Assembly (NCBI GenBank): GCA_963842335.1
Contig: CAWJGF010000028.1
Coordinates: 248,001 to 312,000 of the forward strand
DNA length: 64,000 nucleotides
Source of the DNA: PALSA-600 sp963842335
Lineage (GTDB): Bacteria > Actinomycetota > Thermoleophilia > Gaiellales > Gaiellaceae
Direction of reading: 5' to 3'
The notes beneath the pieces were generated by a model. The model saw only the letters and a list, made by a program, of their open reading frames with translations, was not told the DNA's origin and searched no databases. The translations under genes and the position numbers were made by a program. How positions within the stretch are numbered: the stretch's first letter is position 1; every line of letters starts with the position of its first letter. Shown here piece by piece: positions 52,349 through 63,008 of this stretch.

Positions 52349-53239
52349 CTAGACCTTGAGGAAACGGCGGATCGTCAGGCCGGAGCCGATCGCCCCGAGC
52401 CCGAGGCCCATCCCGATGAGGATGAGTGCCGTCAGCGGGAAGGCAAGGGCCTTCACGTCCGAGTCGCCCGAGAGATGGGGCAGGATCGACGGCAGGGCGA
52501 TCGCTTTCCCGAGGACGAGGAAGACCACGGCGAGCACCGAGCCGGCGAGGCCACAGAACAAGCCTTCGAGCATGAACGGGCCGCGGACGAACCAGTTCGT
52601 CGCCCCGACGAGCTTCATCACCTCGATCTCACGCCGTCGCGAGAAGATCGAAAGCCGGATCGTGTTCGAGATGAGCAGGATCGATGCGATCAAGAGCACG
52701 AGAGTGGCCAGCGTGAACACCGCCTCGATCACGTGCGCGACCTGGAGAATGCGGTGCGACACCTGCTTGCCGTCGTGCACGGTGTCGACGCCCGCCGGCT
52801 TGTGCGGCAGCACGAGCGAGTTGTAGAGATTGTCGACATCCTCGGCTCGCGCCGGCGAGATCTGCAGCGTGTCGGGGAACGGATTCGACGTGAGATTCTT
52901 CACGAGATCCGGGTACTTGCGCTTCATGTTCTGGAGCGCCTGTTCCTTCGAGATGTACGTGATGCCGCCCTTGCCCTGCCGCACGTAGGGGTTCTGCTGG
53001 AGCGATCGGGCGAGATCGTTCTTGTCGGCCTTCGTCGCGTTCGGCAGGAAGTACACCTTCACGACGAGTTCCTTCTTCACGTGGTTCGACCACGAGACGG
53101 TCCAGCTGCCGAGGGCGATGAAGAGACCGAGGAGGAACATCCCGATCAGCACGGTCATCGTCGCGGCGACGGTCGTCGAGAGATTCGCGCCGAGTGAGCG
53201 CCACGCCTCCGAGAAGAGCAGCTTGAAGCGGCCGCTCAT
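52349..53239 (-). CDS. ftsX: Cell-division permease-like protein FtsX
   Basis: 296 residues. FtsX architecture: an N-terminal helix (TTVAATMTVLIGMFLLGLFI), an extracytoplasmic domain with KKELVVKVYFLPNATKADKND, and three C-terminal helices with the conserved RRREIEVMKLVGATNWFVRG coupling segment between them. Together with FtsE it controls peptidoglycan hydrolases at the division septum. It overlaps ftsE by four bp. Confidence 0.95.
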   Translation of the reverse strand: MSGRFKLLFSEAWRSLGANLSTTVAATMTVLIGMFLLGLFIALGSWTVSWSNHVKKELVVKVYFLPNATKADKNDLARSLQQNPYVRQGKGGITYISKEQALQNMKRKYPDLVKNLTSNPFPDTLQISPARAEDVDNLYNSLVLPHKPAGVDTVHDGKQVSHRILQVAHVIEAVFTLATLVLLIASILLISNTIRLSIFSRRREIEVMKLVGATNWFVRGPFMLEGLFCGLAGSVLAVVFLVLGKAIALPSILPHLSGDSDVKALAFPLTALILIGMGLGLGAIGSGLTIRRFLKV

Positions 53240-54003
53240 TCGTAGCCGCCGCGGCGCTCGTCGCGGGCCAGGCGCCCGCCCTCGAGGGCGATTACGCGCT
53301 TGCGCATCTTGTCGACCATCTCGCGGTCGTGCGTGACCATCAGGATGGTCGTCCCGCTGCGGTTGATGCGGTAGAGCAGCTGCATGATCCCGACCGATGT
53401 GTCCGGGTCCAGGTTGCCGGTCGGTTCGTCACAGACGAGAAGCGGCGGGTGATTGACGAACGCGCGCGCGATCGAGACGCGCTGCTGCTCGCCACCCGAG
53501 AGCTCGTCCGGGAGCGACGACATCTTGTGCGAGAGGCCGACCATCGCGAGCACCTCGGGAACCTTCTTGCGGATCGCCGCACTGCTCTCGCCCTGCACCT
53601 TCAACGCATACGCCACATTCTCGGCCGCGGTGCGGCGGGGGAGGAGCTTGAAGTCCTGGAAGACGCAGCCGATGTTGCGGCGCAGCATGGGGACCTTCGA
53701 GTGCTTCAACCGGCCGAGCTCACGGCCGCCGACGACGATCTTGCCACTCGTCGGCTCGAGCTCCTTCAGCAGAAGACGCACGAGCGTCGACTTGCCCGAA
53801 CCGGACGCACCGACGACGAACACGAACTCGCCCTTGTCGATGTGGAACGTGACGTCGCTCAACGCAGGCACGTCGGGCTCATAGATCTTCGTCACCTGGT
53901 CGAACACGATCATCGACCCGGCGGTCGCCGCGCGCGCCGCAGCGAGTGGGTCCTCCACGACGAAGGTCGGCGATGGGGCTGTCGTCAAATCGGGTTCCTG
54001 CAC
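53236..54003 (-). CDS. ftsE: Cell-division ATP-binding protein FtsE
   Basis: 255 residues from GTG. Walker A is GASGSGKST, the ABC signature is LSGGEQQRVSIARA, and Walker B is LLVCDEPTGNLDPD. There is a ~30-residue unusual N-terminal extension (PDLTTAPSPTFVVEDPLAAA) before the canonical start at the internal MIVFDQV (Met at 53913), so the extension may be an annotation choice. FtsE powers FtsX, the next gene. A 14-bp palindrome (CTGCGGCGCCGCAG, 54011-54024) sits just upstream of the GTG. Confidence 0.95.
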   Translation of the reverse strand: MQEPDLTTAPSPTFVVEDPLAAARAATAGSMIVFDQVTKIYEPDVPALSDVTFHIDKGEFVFVVGASGSGKSTLVRLLLKELEPTSGKIVVGGRELGRLKHSKVPMLRRNIGCVFQDFKLLPRRTAAENVAYALKVQGESSAAIRKKVPEVLAMVGLSHKMSSLPDELSGGEQQRVSIARAFVNHPPLLVCDEPTGNLDPDTSVGIMQLLYRINRSGTTILMVTHDREMVDKMRKRVIALEGGRLARDERRGGYE

Positions 54004-54070
54004 GTCATTCCTGCGGCGCCGCAGATCGAGGCGCCCGGGTGCGTAGGTGAAGTCAAGTGTAGCTCACCAC

Positions 54071-55182
54071 CTAGACGACCCTTCCCGCCGCACGGGCAAG
54101 CAGAAACTCGCGAATGAACGGATCGAGCTCGCCGTCGAGCACAGCTTGGGCATTTCCCATTTCATAACCAGTACGAGTGTCTTTCACAAGTTGGTAAGGG
54201 TGGAGAACATAGGAGCGGACAGACTCGCCGCCGAAGCCGGTGTCGGCCGACCCTCCGCGCTCTTTCGCCATGACCGCCTCGCGCTCCTCTTCGGCCTTTT
54301 CGACGAGCCGCGCCTTCAAGACGCGCATTGCGGTCTGTTTGTTAGCCGACTGGGAGCGCTCGTTCTGGCACTGGACGACGATCCCGGAGGGCAGGTGGGT
54401 GATCCGGACGGCGCTGTCGGTCTTGTTCACGTGCTGGCCGCCGGCTCCCTGGGCACGGTAGGTGTCGATTTTCAGGTCGTCGTCGTCGATCTCGACTGCC
54501 GCGTCCTCGGGCAGGAGCGGCGCGACGATCACGGTCGAAAAGGCGGTGTGGCGGCGGTGCGCCTGGTCGAAGGGGCTCTGGCGAACGAGGCGATGCTTGC
54601 CGCGTTCGGCCTTGAGGATCCCGTACGCGTTCTCGCCGCCCACGGTGAAGGTGGCGGATTTGATCCCGGCCTCCTCCCCCGGGCTCGCCTCGAGCAGTTC
54701 GACGTTGAATCCGCGGTTCGCCGCCCAGCGCTCGTACATCCGCAGCATCATCTCGGCCCAGTCCTGGGCATCGGTGCCGCCCGTGCCCGACTGGAGCGTG
54801 ACAACCGCGTCCCCGGCGTCGTATTCGCCGTTGAAGAGCGCTGCCTCCTGGAGCTCGTCGAGCTCTTTGCGCAGCGGCCCGAGCGACGCCGCGACCTCGT
54901 CGTCCATCTCGCCCCCGTCGAGGCCCGCGAGCTCGCGCGCGTCGTTGTACTCGCGTTGTGAGCGACCGGTAGCCGTCGAGCCGGCGCGAGACGCGCGCGT
55001 GCTCCGATGAGACCTTCGCCGCCCGGCTCTGGTCGTCCCAGAAGCCCGGCGTGTTGAGCTCCTGCTCGAGCTCTCCTAGACGGCGTTCGAGCGTAACCGG
55101 GTCAAAGGTACTCACGGACCCAGTCGAGCTGGGCCCCGAGCTCGTCGAGCTGCTCGGTGAGTGTTGAGCCGGTCTCTGCCAT
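54071..55182 (-). CDS. prfB: Peptide chain release factor 2 with programmed frameshift (and a second indel)
   Basis: The first segment begins at ATG 55182 (MAETGSTLTEQLDELGAQL) and ends WVREYL at an in-frame TGA. The +1 frame then continues DPVTLERRLGELEQEL. The shift site is the canonical CTT-TGA-C. A second frame break near 54956 follows (RRLDGYRSLT then REYNDARELAG), where one surplus A in CACAACGCG would restore the frame; the final part holds the GGQ motif (GAGGQHVNKTDSAV) and SPFDQAH (the SPF-type stop-recognition motif). RF2 reads UGA and UAA. The second break is not programmed and is probably a sequencing error, since RF2 is essential. Confidence 0.92.
55101..55110 (-). promoter_or_regulatory. 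RF2 programmed +1 frameshift site
   Basis: The minus strand reads TACCTTTGAC. CTT-TGA-C is the widely conserved slippery stop of prfB: slow UGA decoding when RF2 is scarce lets the tRNA slip to UUU and continue in the +1 frame, which autoregulates RF2. A weak GG-rich element (CTGGGTC) lies upstream but no strong internal Shine-Dalgarno is visible. Confidence 0.93.
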
Positions 55183-55207
55183 GACCGTCGAGTGTAGCGG
55201 GATCAGA

Positions 55208-55743
55208 TCAGTCGCTCCGGAGGCGCGACCAGACTCCGGTGTCGCTGCGCAGGCCTTCTTTGAAATGGACGTTGCGCAGAACGCCGTCGCGGTGATAGCC
55301 CGCTCGCTCGGCAACGCGCTCCGACGCCGCATTCGTGACGTCGATCCGCAACTCGAGGCGCTCGAGCGCGAGCTCGTCGAACCCCCAGCGCGTGAGCAGG
55401 TCGACCGCACGCACGGAGATGCCACGCCCGCGCTCAACGGGAACGATCATGTAACCGATTTCTCCCTCGCGCGCGTCGAGGTCGAGGTGGACGATCGCCG
55501 CGAAGCCGAGAAACGCGCCGTCACTCGTGTCGCGGATGCAGAACCCGGCGCGCGAGCCGTCGAGCCAAGCGGTCTCGTAGCGGCCGAGCCAGTCACGAAC
55601 GAACGCACCATCCGCACCACTCGGCACGAGCGTGAACCGCTTGACGTCGGAGTCCTTGATCAGCTCGGTGAAGTCGGCGGCGTGCGCCTGGGAGAGCGGC
55701 TCGAGCCGGATGATGTCGTCGGCGAGCGGAGGATTCGGCCGAG

Positions 55744-55759
<16 letters not shown>
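55208..55759 (-). CDS. GNAT acetyltransferase, RimJ/RimL type
   Basis: 183 residues, GTG start lying within the last codons of secA (16-bp overlap). The N-terminus has IIRLEPLSQAHAADFTELIK, the middle GEIGYMIVPVERGRGISVRA (acetyl-CoA loop RGxG), and the end RLELRIDVTNAASERVAERAGYHRDG typical of RimJ/RimL-type N-acetyltransferases. Substrate unknown; many act on protein N-termini. Confidence 0.88.
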
Positions 55760-58410
<2,651 letters not shown>

Positions 58411-58501
58411 CGCCGAAAGGGTACCGGGTTCTCCTGCCGTGGCCCCTCACCCAAACACCCGGTTCACCGAACGCTCATACCCGCCTCGTAGCGTCTGCAG
58501 C

Positions 58502-59488
58502 ATGCGGATTCTGGCCGCTTTCGCCCTCGCCGCCTTCATCGCCGGCGGGACGGCTTCGGCCGCGACCCTCGACCGGGGTTGGTCGGCACCGGCCGCGGTC
58601 ACCGCCCTGGCCGAGACGGAGGGCGGCGTCGCGGTCGGCGTCGCGTGGTCTCCGCGAGCCTGTGAACACGTGATGCTCTGGCAGCCAGGCGAGGGAGACC
58701 GTTGGGTGTTTCATCAGCCGGGCCCATGCCCCCAGACGAGCACCGGCCGGGGAATCGCGGCAGTCGCGACGGACGGCCGGCGCGTCGTGTGGTTGTCGTA
58801 TGCCGGCGGCAATGACCGCGACTGGCAACTCTGGACGGCGACACCGACGGCCAGAAGCGCACGGCTGCTGCGATCCGCGTCGGCCGACGTCGACGCGACT
58901 CCGCCGATCGTCGTCGGCACCGGCGCCGCCAACGGCATTCCCTACGCGGTCGGAGCGCAGGTGACCGTGATCGGGCCGAGAGGCGGTCGCAGTTTCTCCT
59001 GGCGCGCGCCGGCACGGGTCGTCGGGCTGACGGAAGGGACCACCGGGACGCTCGGTGTGCTCCTCGCAACCGGGCATCTGGTCACCGTGGGGCTGTTCGA
59101 CGGCAAGCAGGTGTCCGATCTGGCTTACGTCCCGGGGGACGTGCGTTCGTTCCGGATCGCAAAGCCGGGCGCGATCGTCGAAACCGCAGCCGGCATCGAG
59201 ATTCGCCGGGCCGCCTCGACCGAGACTCTGCCCGCTTCCGCCGGGGCACACCTCGCCGGATTCGTGGACGGCCGCACCGTCTACTCGAGCGGCGGCGACA
59301 TCCGCGAGTACTTCCGGACGAAGGCGGGCGTCACCGACGTGCTGCTCCGCCATGTGAGCTCGCCCGTGCTCGCAGGGTTCGACCGCCTCGGCCTGGCGTG
59401 GGCAACCGCACGCCGCGTCTGTTACGCGGCGCCTGTCAACGTCGTGCCGGTGTTCGTCGCTCCCAAGCCACGCGTCGGCAACTGCTGA
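58502..59488 (+). CDS. Secreted beta-propeller-like protein
   Basis: 328 residues from ATG at 58502. Residues 1-20 form a signal peptide (ILAAFALAAFIAGGTASAA). Repeated Trp/Gly-rich blocks (VMLWQPGEGDRWVFHQPG, RRVVWLSYAGGNDRDWQLW, GRSFSWRAPARVVGLTEG) suggest a WD/kelch-like propeller. A C-terminal cysteine pair (VCYA and GNC) may bond. It lies opposite secA in a divergent pair and ends one base before the convergent next gene. Role unknown. Confidence 0.75.
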   Translation: MRILAAFALAAFIAGGTASAATLDRGWSAPAAVTALAETEGGVAVGVAWSPRACEHVMLWQPGEGDRWVFHQPGPCPQTSTGRGIAAVATDGRRVVWLSYAGGNDRDWQLWTATPTARSARLLRSASADVDATPPIVVGTGAANGIPYAVGAQVTVIGPRGGRSFSWRAPARVVGLTEGTTGTLGVLLATGHLVTVGLFDGKQVSDLAYVPGDVRSFRIAKPGAIVETAAGIEIRRAASTETLPASAGAHLAGFVDGRTVYSSGGDIREYFRTKAGVTDVLLRHVSSPVLAGFDRLGLAWATARRVCYAAPVNVVPVFVAPKPRVGNC

Positions 59489-59489
59489 G

Positions 59490-60086
59490 CTACAGCGGGT
59501 TGGCGGCAACCTCCCACAGATCGCCCTCGAGCCGGGCTGCGCGCACGACATACTCCGCTCCCTCGGCCTCGCCGGCGCGCTCGAGGGCGGGGGCGCTGCC
59601 GAAGCTGGGCCGACCGTCGACGTGGAGCGTCCGGCCCTCGCGGGTGACCACCAGCTCGGCCTCGTCGCCGTGGAGGCCGGGCACCTGAACGGTGACGATC
59701 CGCGACGCGGCGACGGCCCAGGTCGTCGGCCCTCGCCGCACGGCCTCGGCGCGGTACGGCGGCGTCACCGACGGCTCGATGGCTGCGGCAACCGGCACGA
59801 GCGCCGCCTCGGGCTCGTCCTCTTCGACGAGCATCGTGCCGTCGGACAGCCGCACGAAGTGCAGCGTGTCGCCCTTCAGCCCGGGCGCTTCACTGGTCGC
59901 GACGGAGTCCCAGCGCCGCGGGCGCGGCACGCCGTGAATTCCCGGTTCGCCGCGCGGCTCGCCGTCCCAGCTCGGGAGCTCGGCTGCCTGGCCGGCCGGG
60001 GCGATGCCCGCGTCCGGCTCGAGGCTGACGCCGCCCGCCTCTGCCAGCCGCACGTGCAACGGCTTGCCCCGACGGAAGATGGGCAC
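59490..60086 (-). CDS. Conserved-type hypothetical protein
   Basis: 198 residues. The N-terminus is IFRRGKPLHVRLAEAGGVSL, followed by a Pro/Gly-rich linker (PRRWDSVATSE). The C-terminal part (GPTTWAVAASRIVTVQVPGL, DEAELVVTREGRTLHVDGR) looks like a small beta domain. No family is recognised. It begins one base after the hpf stop, so it is co-transcribed with hpf. Confidence 0.75.
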   Translation of the reverse strand: MPIFRRGKPLHVRLAEAGGVSLEPDAGIAPAGQAAELPSWDGEPRGEPGIHGVPRPRRWDSVATSEAPGLKGDTLHFVRLSDGTMLVEEDEPEAALVPVAAAIEPSVTPPYRAEAVRRGPTTWAVAASRIVTVQVPGLHGDEAELVVTREGRTLHVDGRPSFGSAPALERAGEAEGAEYVVRAARLEGDLWEVAANPL

Positions 60087-60425
60087 CTACTCGGCGTCGC
60101 CGCGGTGCTCGGTGTGCCGCCGTGGCTCGACGCGGCGCCGCTCGCGGTAGCGCTTCACCTGCCGCTCGAGCTTCTCGACGAGCAGATCGATCGACGCCTT
60201 GGGATCGGATGACGACTCGCGTGCGCGCAGCGTCGTTCCCTTGCCGTAAATCGTCCCTTCGGCAATGTGCCGTTCGGGGATCGACGGGTTGCGCTGCTCC
60301 GAGAGCTCGACCTCGACCTGGGTCTGGTCCGCCAGCTGCTTGTCGAGCTTCGCCAGCTTCCGCTCGGCGTACTCACGGATCGACGGGGCGACATCAACAT
60401 TCTTGCCCTTCACCTGAAGCCTCAT
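60087..60425 (-). CDS. hpf: Ribosome hibernation-promoting factor (short HPF/RaiA type)
   Basis: 112 residues, the short form. The fold is shown by RLQVKGKNVDVAPSIREYAE, KLDKQLADQTQVEVELSEQR and IDLLVEKLERQVKRYRERRR. It binds the 30S subunit in stationary phase and blocks mRNA/tRNA sites. The lack of a C-terminal dimerisation domain is unusual for Actinomycetota, where long HPF is common. It overlaps comF by four bp. Confidence 0.92.
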   Translation of the reverse strand: MRLQVKGKNVDVAPSIREYAERKLAKLDKQLADQTQVEVELSEQRNPSIPERHIAEGTIYGKGTTLRARESSSDPKASIDLLVEKLERQVKRYRERRRVEPRRHTEHRGDAE

Positions 60426-61141
60426 CTCTGCCTCCCTGGTGGTGGTCGATCCCTGTCCTGAGCGTAGCGCACCGTTCTCGCGAAGGTGACGACGTGGACG
60501 ATCGAAGCGCCACCGAGCCGCAGCGCTGAGGCTGCCGCGCCCGCCGTCGCGCCGGTCGTATAGACGTCGTCGAGCAGCAGGACGGTCGACGGCACATTCC
60601 CCGTCGACACGAACGCACCGCGGACGTTCGCCCGTCGCTCGGCGCGATCGAGCCCGGTTTGTCGACGTCCTGTCTGTCCACTGCCGCGCGGCGTGCGCGC
60701 CAGGAGCGCAGCCTGCTCGAGTGACCAGTGTCGCCCCAGCTCACGGGCAAGCCGCTCGGCAGGGTGGTCGCCTCGCCGAAGCTGCCGCGCCGGGTCGGGA
60801 GGGATGTGGACGATGACGTCTGCCTGGGGGCGCTCGACGTAGGCGACGACGAGGTTCGCGGCGAGAACCGCGGCTCGGCGGAGGCCGTGCTCCTTCCACG
60901 CACGGACGAGCGGTCGAGCCGGGCCGGCGTACGCCACGGCTGCGCGAGCCGATGCGAAAGCGAGGCGACGGCCGGCACATTCGCGACAGCGTTCGACCGG
61001 CGACGCAGTAGGCGCACCACACCGAGCGCAGCGCGGAGCCGAAAGCACCCGCAACTGCGTGCGGCAGAGTCGGCACAACGTGTCGGCGGCGGCCCCGCAT
61101 GAGACGCAACGACGGGGGATGAGCAGGTCGACGAGCCACAC
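60422..61141 (-). CDS. ComF-family phosphoribosyltransferase-like protein
   Basis: 239 residues from GTG. An N-terminal zinc-finger region holds CVSCG, CRLC, CARCG and CREC, and the C-terminal PRTase domain has the PRPP loop VLLLDDVYTTGATA. ComF proteins take part in DNA uptake in naturally competent bacteria, though many family members have unknown substrates. It overlaps hpf by four bp. Confidence 0.9.
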   Translation of the reverse strand: MWLVDLLIPRRCVSCGAAADTLCRLCRTQLRVLSAPRCARCGAPTASPVERCRECAGRRLAFASARAAVAYAGPARPLVRAWKEHGLRRAAVLAANLVVAYVERPQADVIVHIPPDPARQLRRGDHPAERLARELGRHWSLEQAALLARTPRGSGQTGRRQTGLDRAERRANVRGAFVSTGNVPSTVLLLDDVYTTGATAGAAASALRLGGASIVHVVTFARTVRYAQDRDRPPPGRQR

Positions 61142-61200
61142 CGGCCACGCTACGTGGCAACCAGTGGCGTGTCTGTGCCGACTTCGTGAAAAGTCCCGCG

Positions 61201-61974
61201 CTAGACGGGCTCGACCGGCGAGTACGCCGTACGCGGCAGCAGGCCGTTCCGCGCTCGCAGGAGATTGTCAGCCTCGAGCAACTGCACGTGGTTTCCGATG
61301 TCGAACCAGTCTCCGGCGAAGCGGTAGCCATAGACCGGCTCGCGGCGATACAGCCACGCGACGAAGCTGCCCGCCTGATCGGGCGCATGGCCCTCGTCGA
61401 GGTAGCGCCTCACGAGCGGCACGTGCGCGCGCGGATAGAGATACGTCGCCGTCGCCGCGAGCGTCGACGACGGATCGTCGGGCTTCTCGACGAAGTACTG
61501 GATGCGGTCGTCCGCGTCGAGCTCGACGACTCCGTAGTGCGTGGCGAGCTCGAGGTCGCCGCAGTCGTAGACCGCCACGGCGCTCGCAGCTTCCCGTCGG
61601 CGCCAGTCCGCCGTGAAATCAGCGAGGCGATAGTCGAAGAGGTTGTCGCCCGCCACGACGAGCAGGTCGTCGTCGATCGCGCCGCGCTCGATTGCGAGCT
61701 GGAGATCGCCGACGGCGCCAAGCCGATCCTCGTTCGTGTGTGTCCCGTCGTCGTGCACGACGACCCCCAACGACGCGGCCCAGTCACGGAAACGATCGGC
61801 GAAGCGGCTGTTCGTGACGAGGTGAACCGCGTCGACCTCGTCGACCCCCCGGGCGTTGTCGATGATCCAGTCGACGATCGGACGCCCGCCGACCGGCAGC
61901 AGCGGTTTTGGAATCGAGTCGGTGAGCGGCCGAAGGCGGGTGGCATAGCCGGCGGCGAGGATGACGACCTTCAC
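61201..61974 (-). CDS. Sugar-phosphate nucleotidyltransferase
   Basis: 257 residues. The N-terminal signature VVILAAGYATRLRPLTDSIP with KPLLPVGGRPIVDWI is that of nucleoside-diphosphate-sugar pyrophosphorylases (RmlA/GlmU-like). DLLVVAGDNLFDYRL supplies the metal-binding Asp and FVEKPDDPSS the substrate loop. It transfers NTP onto a sugar-1-phosphate; the sugar is not evident. It overlaps mtnA by four bp. Confidence 0.92.
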   Translation of the reverse strand: MKVVILAAGYATRLRPLTDSIPKPLLPVGGRPIVDWIIDNARGVDEVDAVHLVTNSRFADRFRDWAASLGVVVHDDGTHTNEDRLGAVGDLQLAIERGAIDDDLLVVAGDNLFDYRLADFTADWRRREAASAVAVYDCGDLELATHYGVVELDADDRIQYFVEKPDDPSSTLAATATYLYPRAHVPLVRRYLDEGHAPDQAGSFVAWLYRREPVYGYRFAGDWFDIGNHVQLLEADNLLRARNGLLPRTAYSPVEPV

Positions 61975-62924
61975 GCAGCGGTCACCGCGCCGGCGAGCGA
62001 AGCCACGAACGGCGCCCGGTGCACCCCCGCCTCGGTGATGATCGCGGCGATCAGGTCCGCGGGCGTCACGTCGAAGGCCGGATTCCGGGCGGCGAAACGA
62101 CTCGTGATCTCCGCCGGGTCGCGTTCTTCGATCGGGATGCCCGAGCCGTCCGCGGTCGCCAGGTCGACGGTCGTGCTCGGCGCGACGATGTACAGCGGAA
62201 TTGCGTGATGCCGCGCGAGCACCGCGAGCGAGTACGTGCCGATCTTGTTGGCGGCGTCCCCGTTCGCGGCGATGCGGTCTGCGCCCGTGATCACGCAGTC
62301 GACCTCACCCGCCGCCATCAACGACGCGGCTGCGGAGTCGGCGATCACCGCGTGCGGAATCCCGGCCGTCTCGAGCTCCCAGGCGGTCAGCCGCGCCCCC
62401 TGCAGGAGCGGCCGCGTCTCGTCCACCCAGACGTGCGCGAGGAGGTCGCGCTCCCAGGCCGTGAGCAATGCACCGACGGCGCTGCCGTAGCCGCCTGTCG
62501 CCAGCCCACCCGCATTGCAGTGCGTCAGTGCCCTCGTCCCGGGAGCAAGGAGATCCGCAGTGTGCGCGGCCATTCGCCGGCAACGCTCGACCTCGTCGGA
62601 GTGGATGCGGCGCGCGTGCTCGAACGATGGATCGTCCCGCATCGTGTCGAGCGCCCACCCCAGATTGACCGCGGTCGGGCGCGACGTGCGAAGCACATCA
62701 TCCGCCTGCGCGAGGTCCTCTCCTTTCGCGGCCGCCAGCGCAATCCCGTAGGCCGCCGCGACGCCGATCGCGGGTGCACCACGCACGACCATCGTGCGAA
62801 TCGCGTCTGCGACCTCGGCCGCGGTCTGACACGCGACCTCTACTTCCTCGAGCGGCAGGCGCCGCTGGTCGAGGAGCATCACCCGGTCGTCCTCGAGCCG
62901 CAGGATCCGTTCAGGCTCGAGCAC
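61971..62924 (-). CDS. mtnA: S-methyl-5-thioribose-1-phosphate isomerase
   Basis: 317 residues from GTG. Landmarks are MVVRGAPAIGVAAAYGIALA, the catalytic Cys in LTHCNAGGLATGGYGSAVG and the catalytic Asp in VITGADRIAANGDAANKIGT. It isomerises methylthioribose-1-phosphate to methylthioribulose-1-phosphate in methionine salvage. Together with ahcY upstream it recycles SAM by-products. Confidence 0.95.
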   Translation of the reverse strand: MLEPERILRLEDDRVMLLDQRRLPLEEVEVACQTAAEVADAIRTMVVRGAPAIGVAAAYGIALAAAKGEDLAQADDVLRTSRPTAVNLGWALDTMRDDPSFEHARRIHSDEVERCRRMAAHTADLLAPGTRALTHCNAGGLATGGYGSAVGALLTAWERDLLAHVWVDETRPLLQGARLTAWELETAGIPHAVIADSAAASLMAAGEVDCVITGADRIAANGDAANKIGTYSLAVLARHHAIPLYIVAPSTTVDLATADGSGIPIEERDPAEITSRFAARNPAFDVTPADLIAAIITEAGVHRAPFVASLAGAVTAA

Positions 62925-62940
62925 GAACGCCCGTCCCAGC

Positions 62941-62971
62941 GGTCGTGCCGGCGAGAGCCGCCGGCACGACC
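62941..62971. terminator. Strong hairpin between ahcY and mtnA
   Basis: GGTCGTGCCGGC (62941-62952) and GCCGGCACGACC (62960-62971) form a perfect 12-bp GC-rich stem with a 7-nt loop. It starts 38 bp past the ahcY stop and lies 16 bp before the mtnA start. There is no T-run, so it is a possible terminator or an mRNA-processing stem. Confidence 0.5.
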
Positions 62972-63008
62972 ATGAGCAAGGCCGCCGCGTTCACGGCGAG
63001 ACGTCGGA

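Noticed and set aside
54011..54024. Perfect palindrome CTGCGGCGCCGCAG upstream of ftsE as an operator
   Set aside because: A GC-rich 14-bp palindrome is expected by chance at this base composition and no partner regulator is evident.
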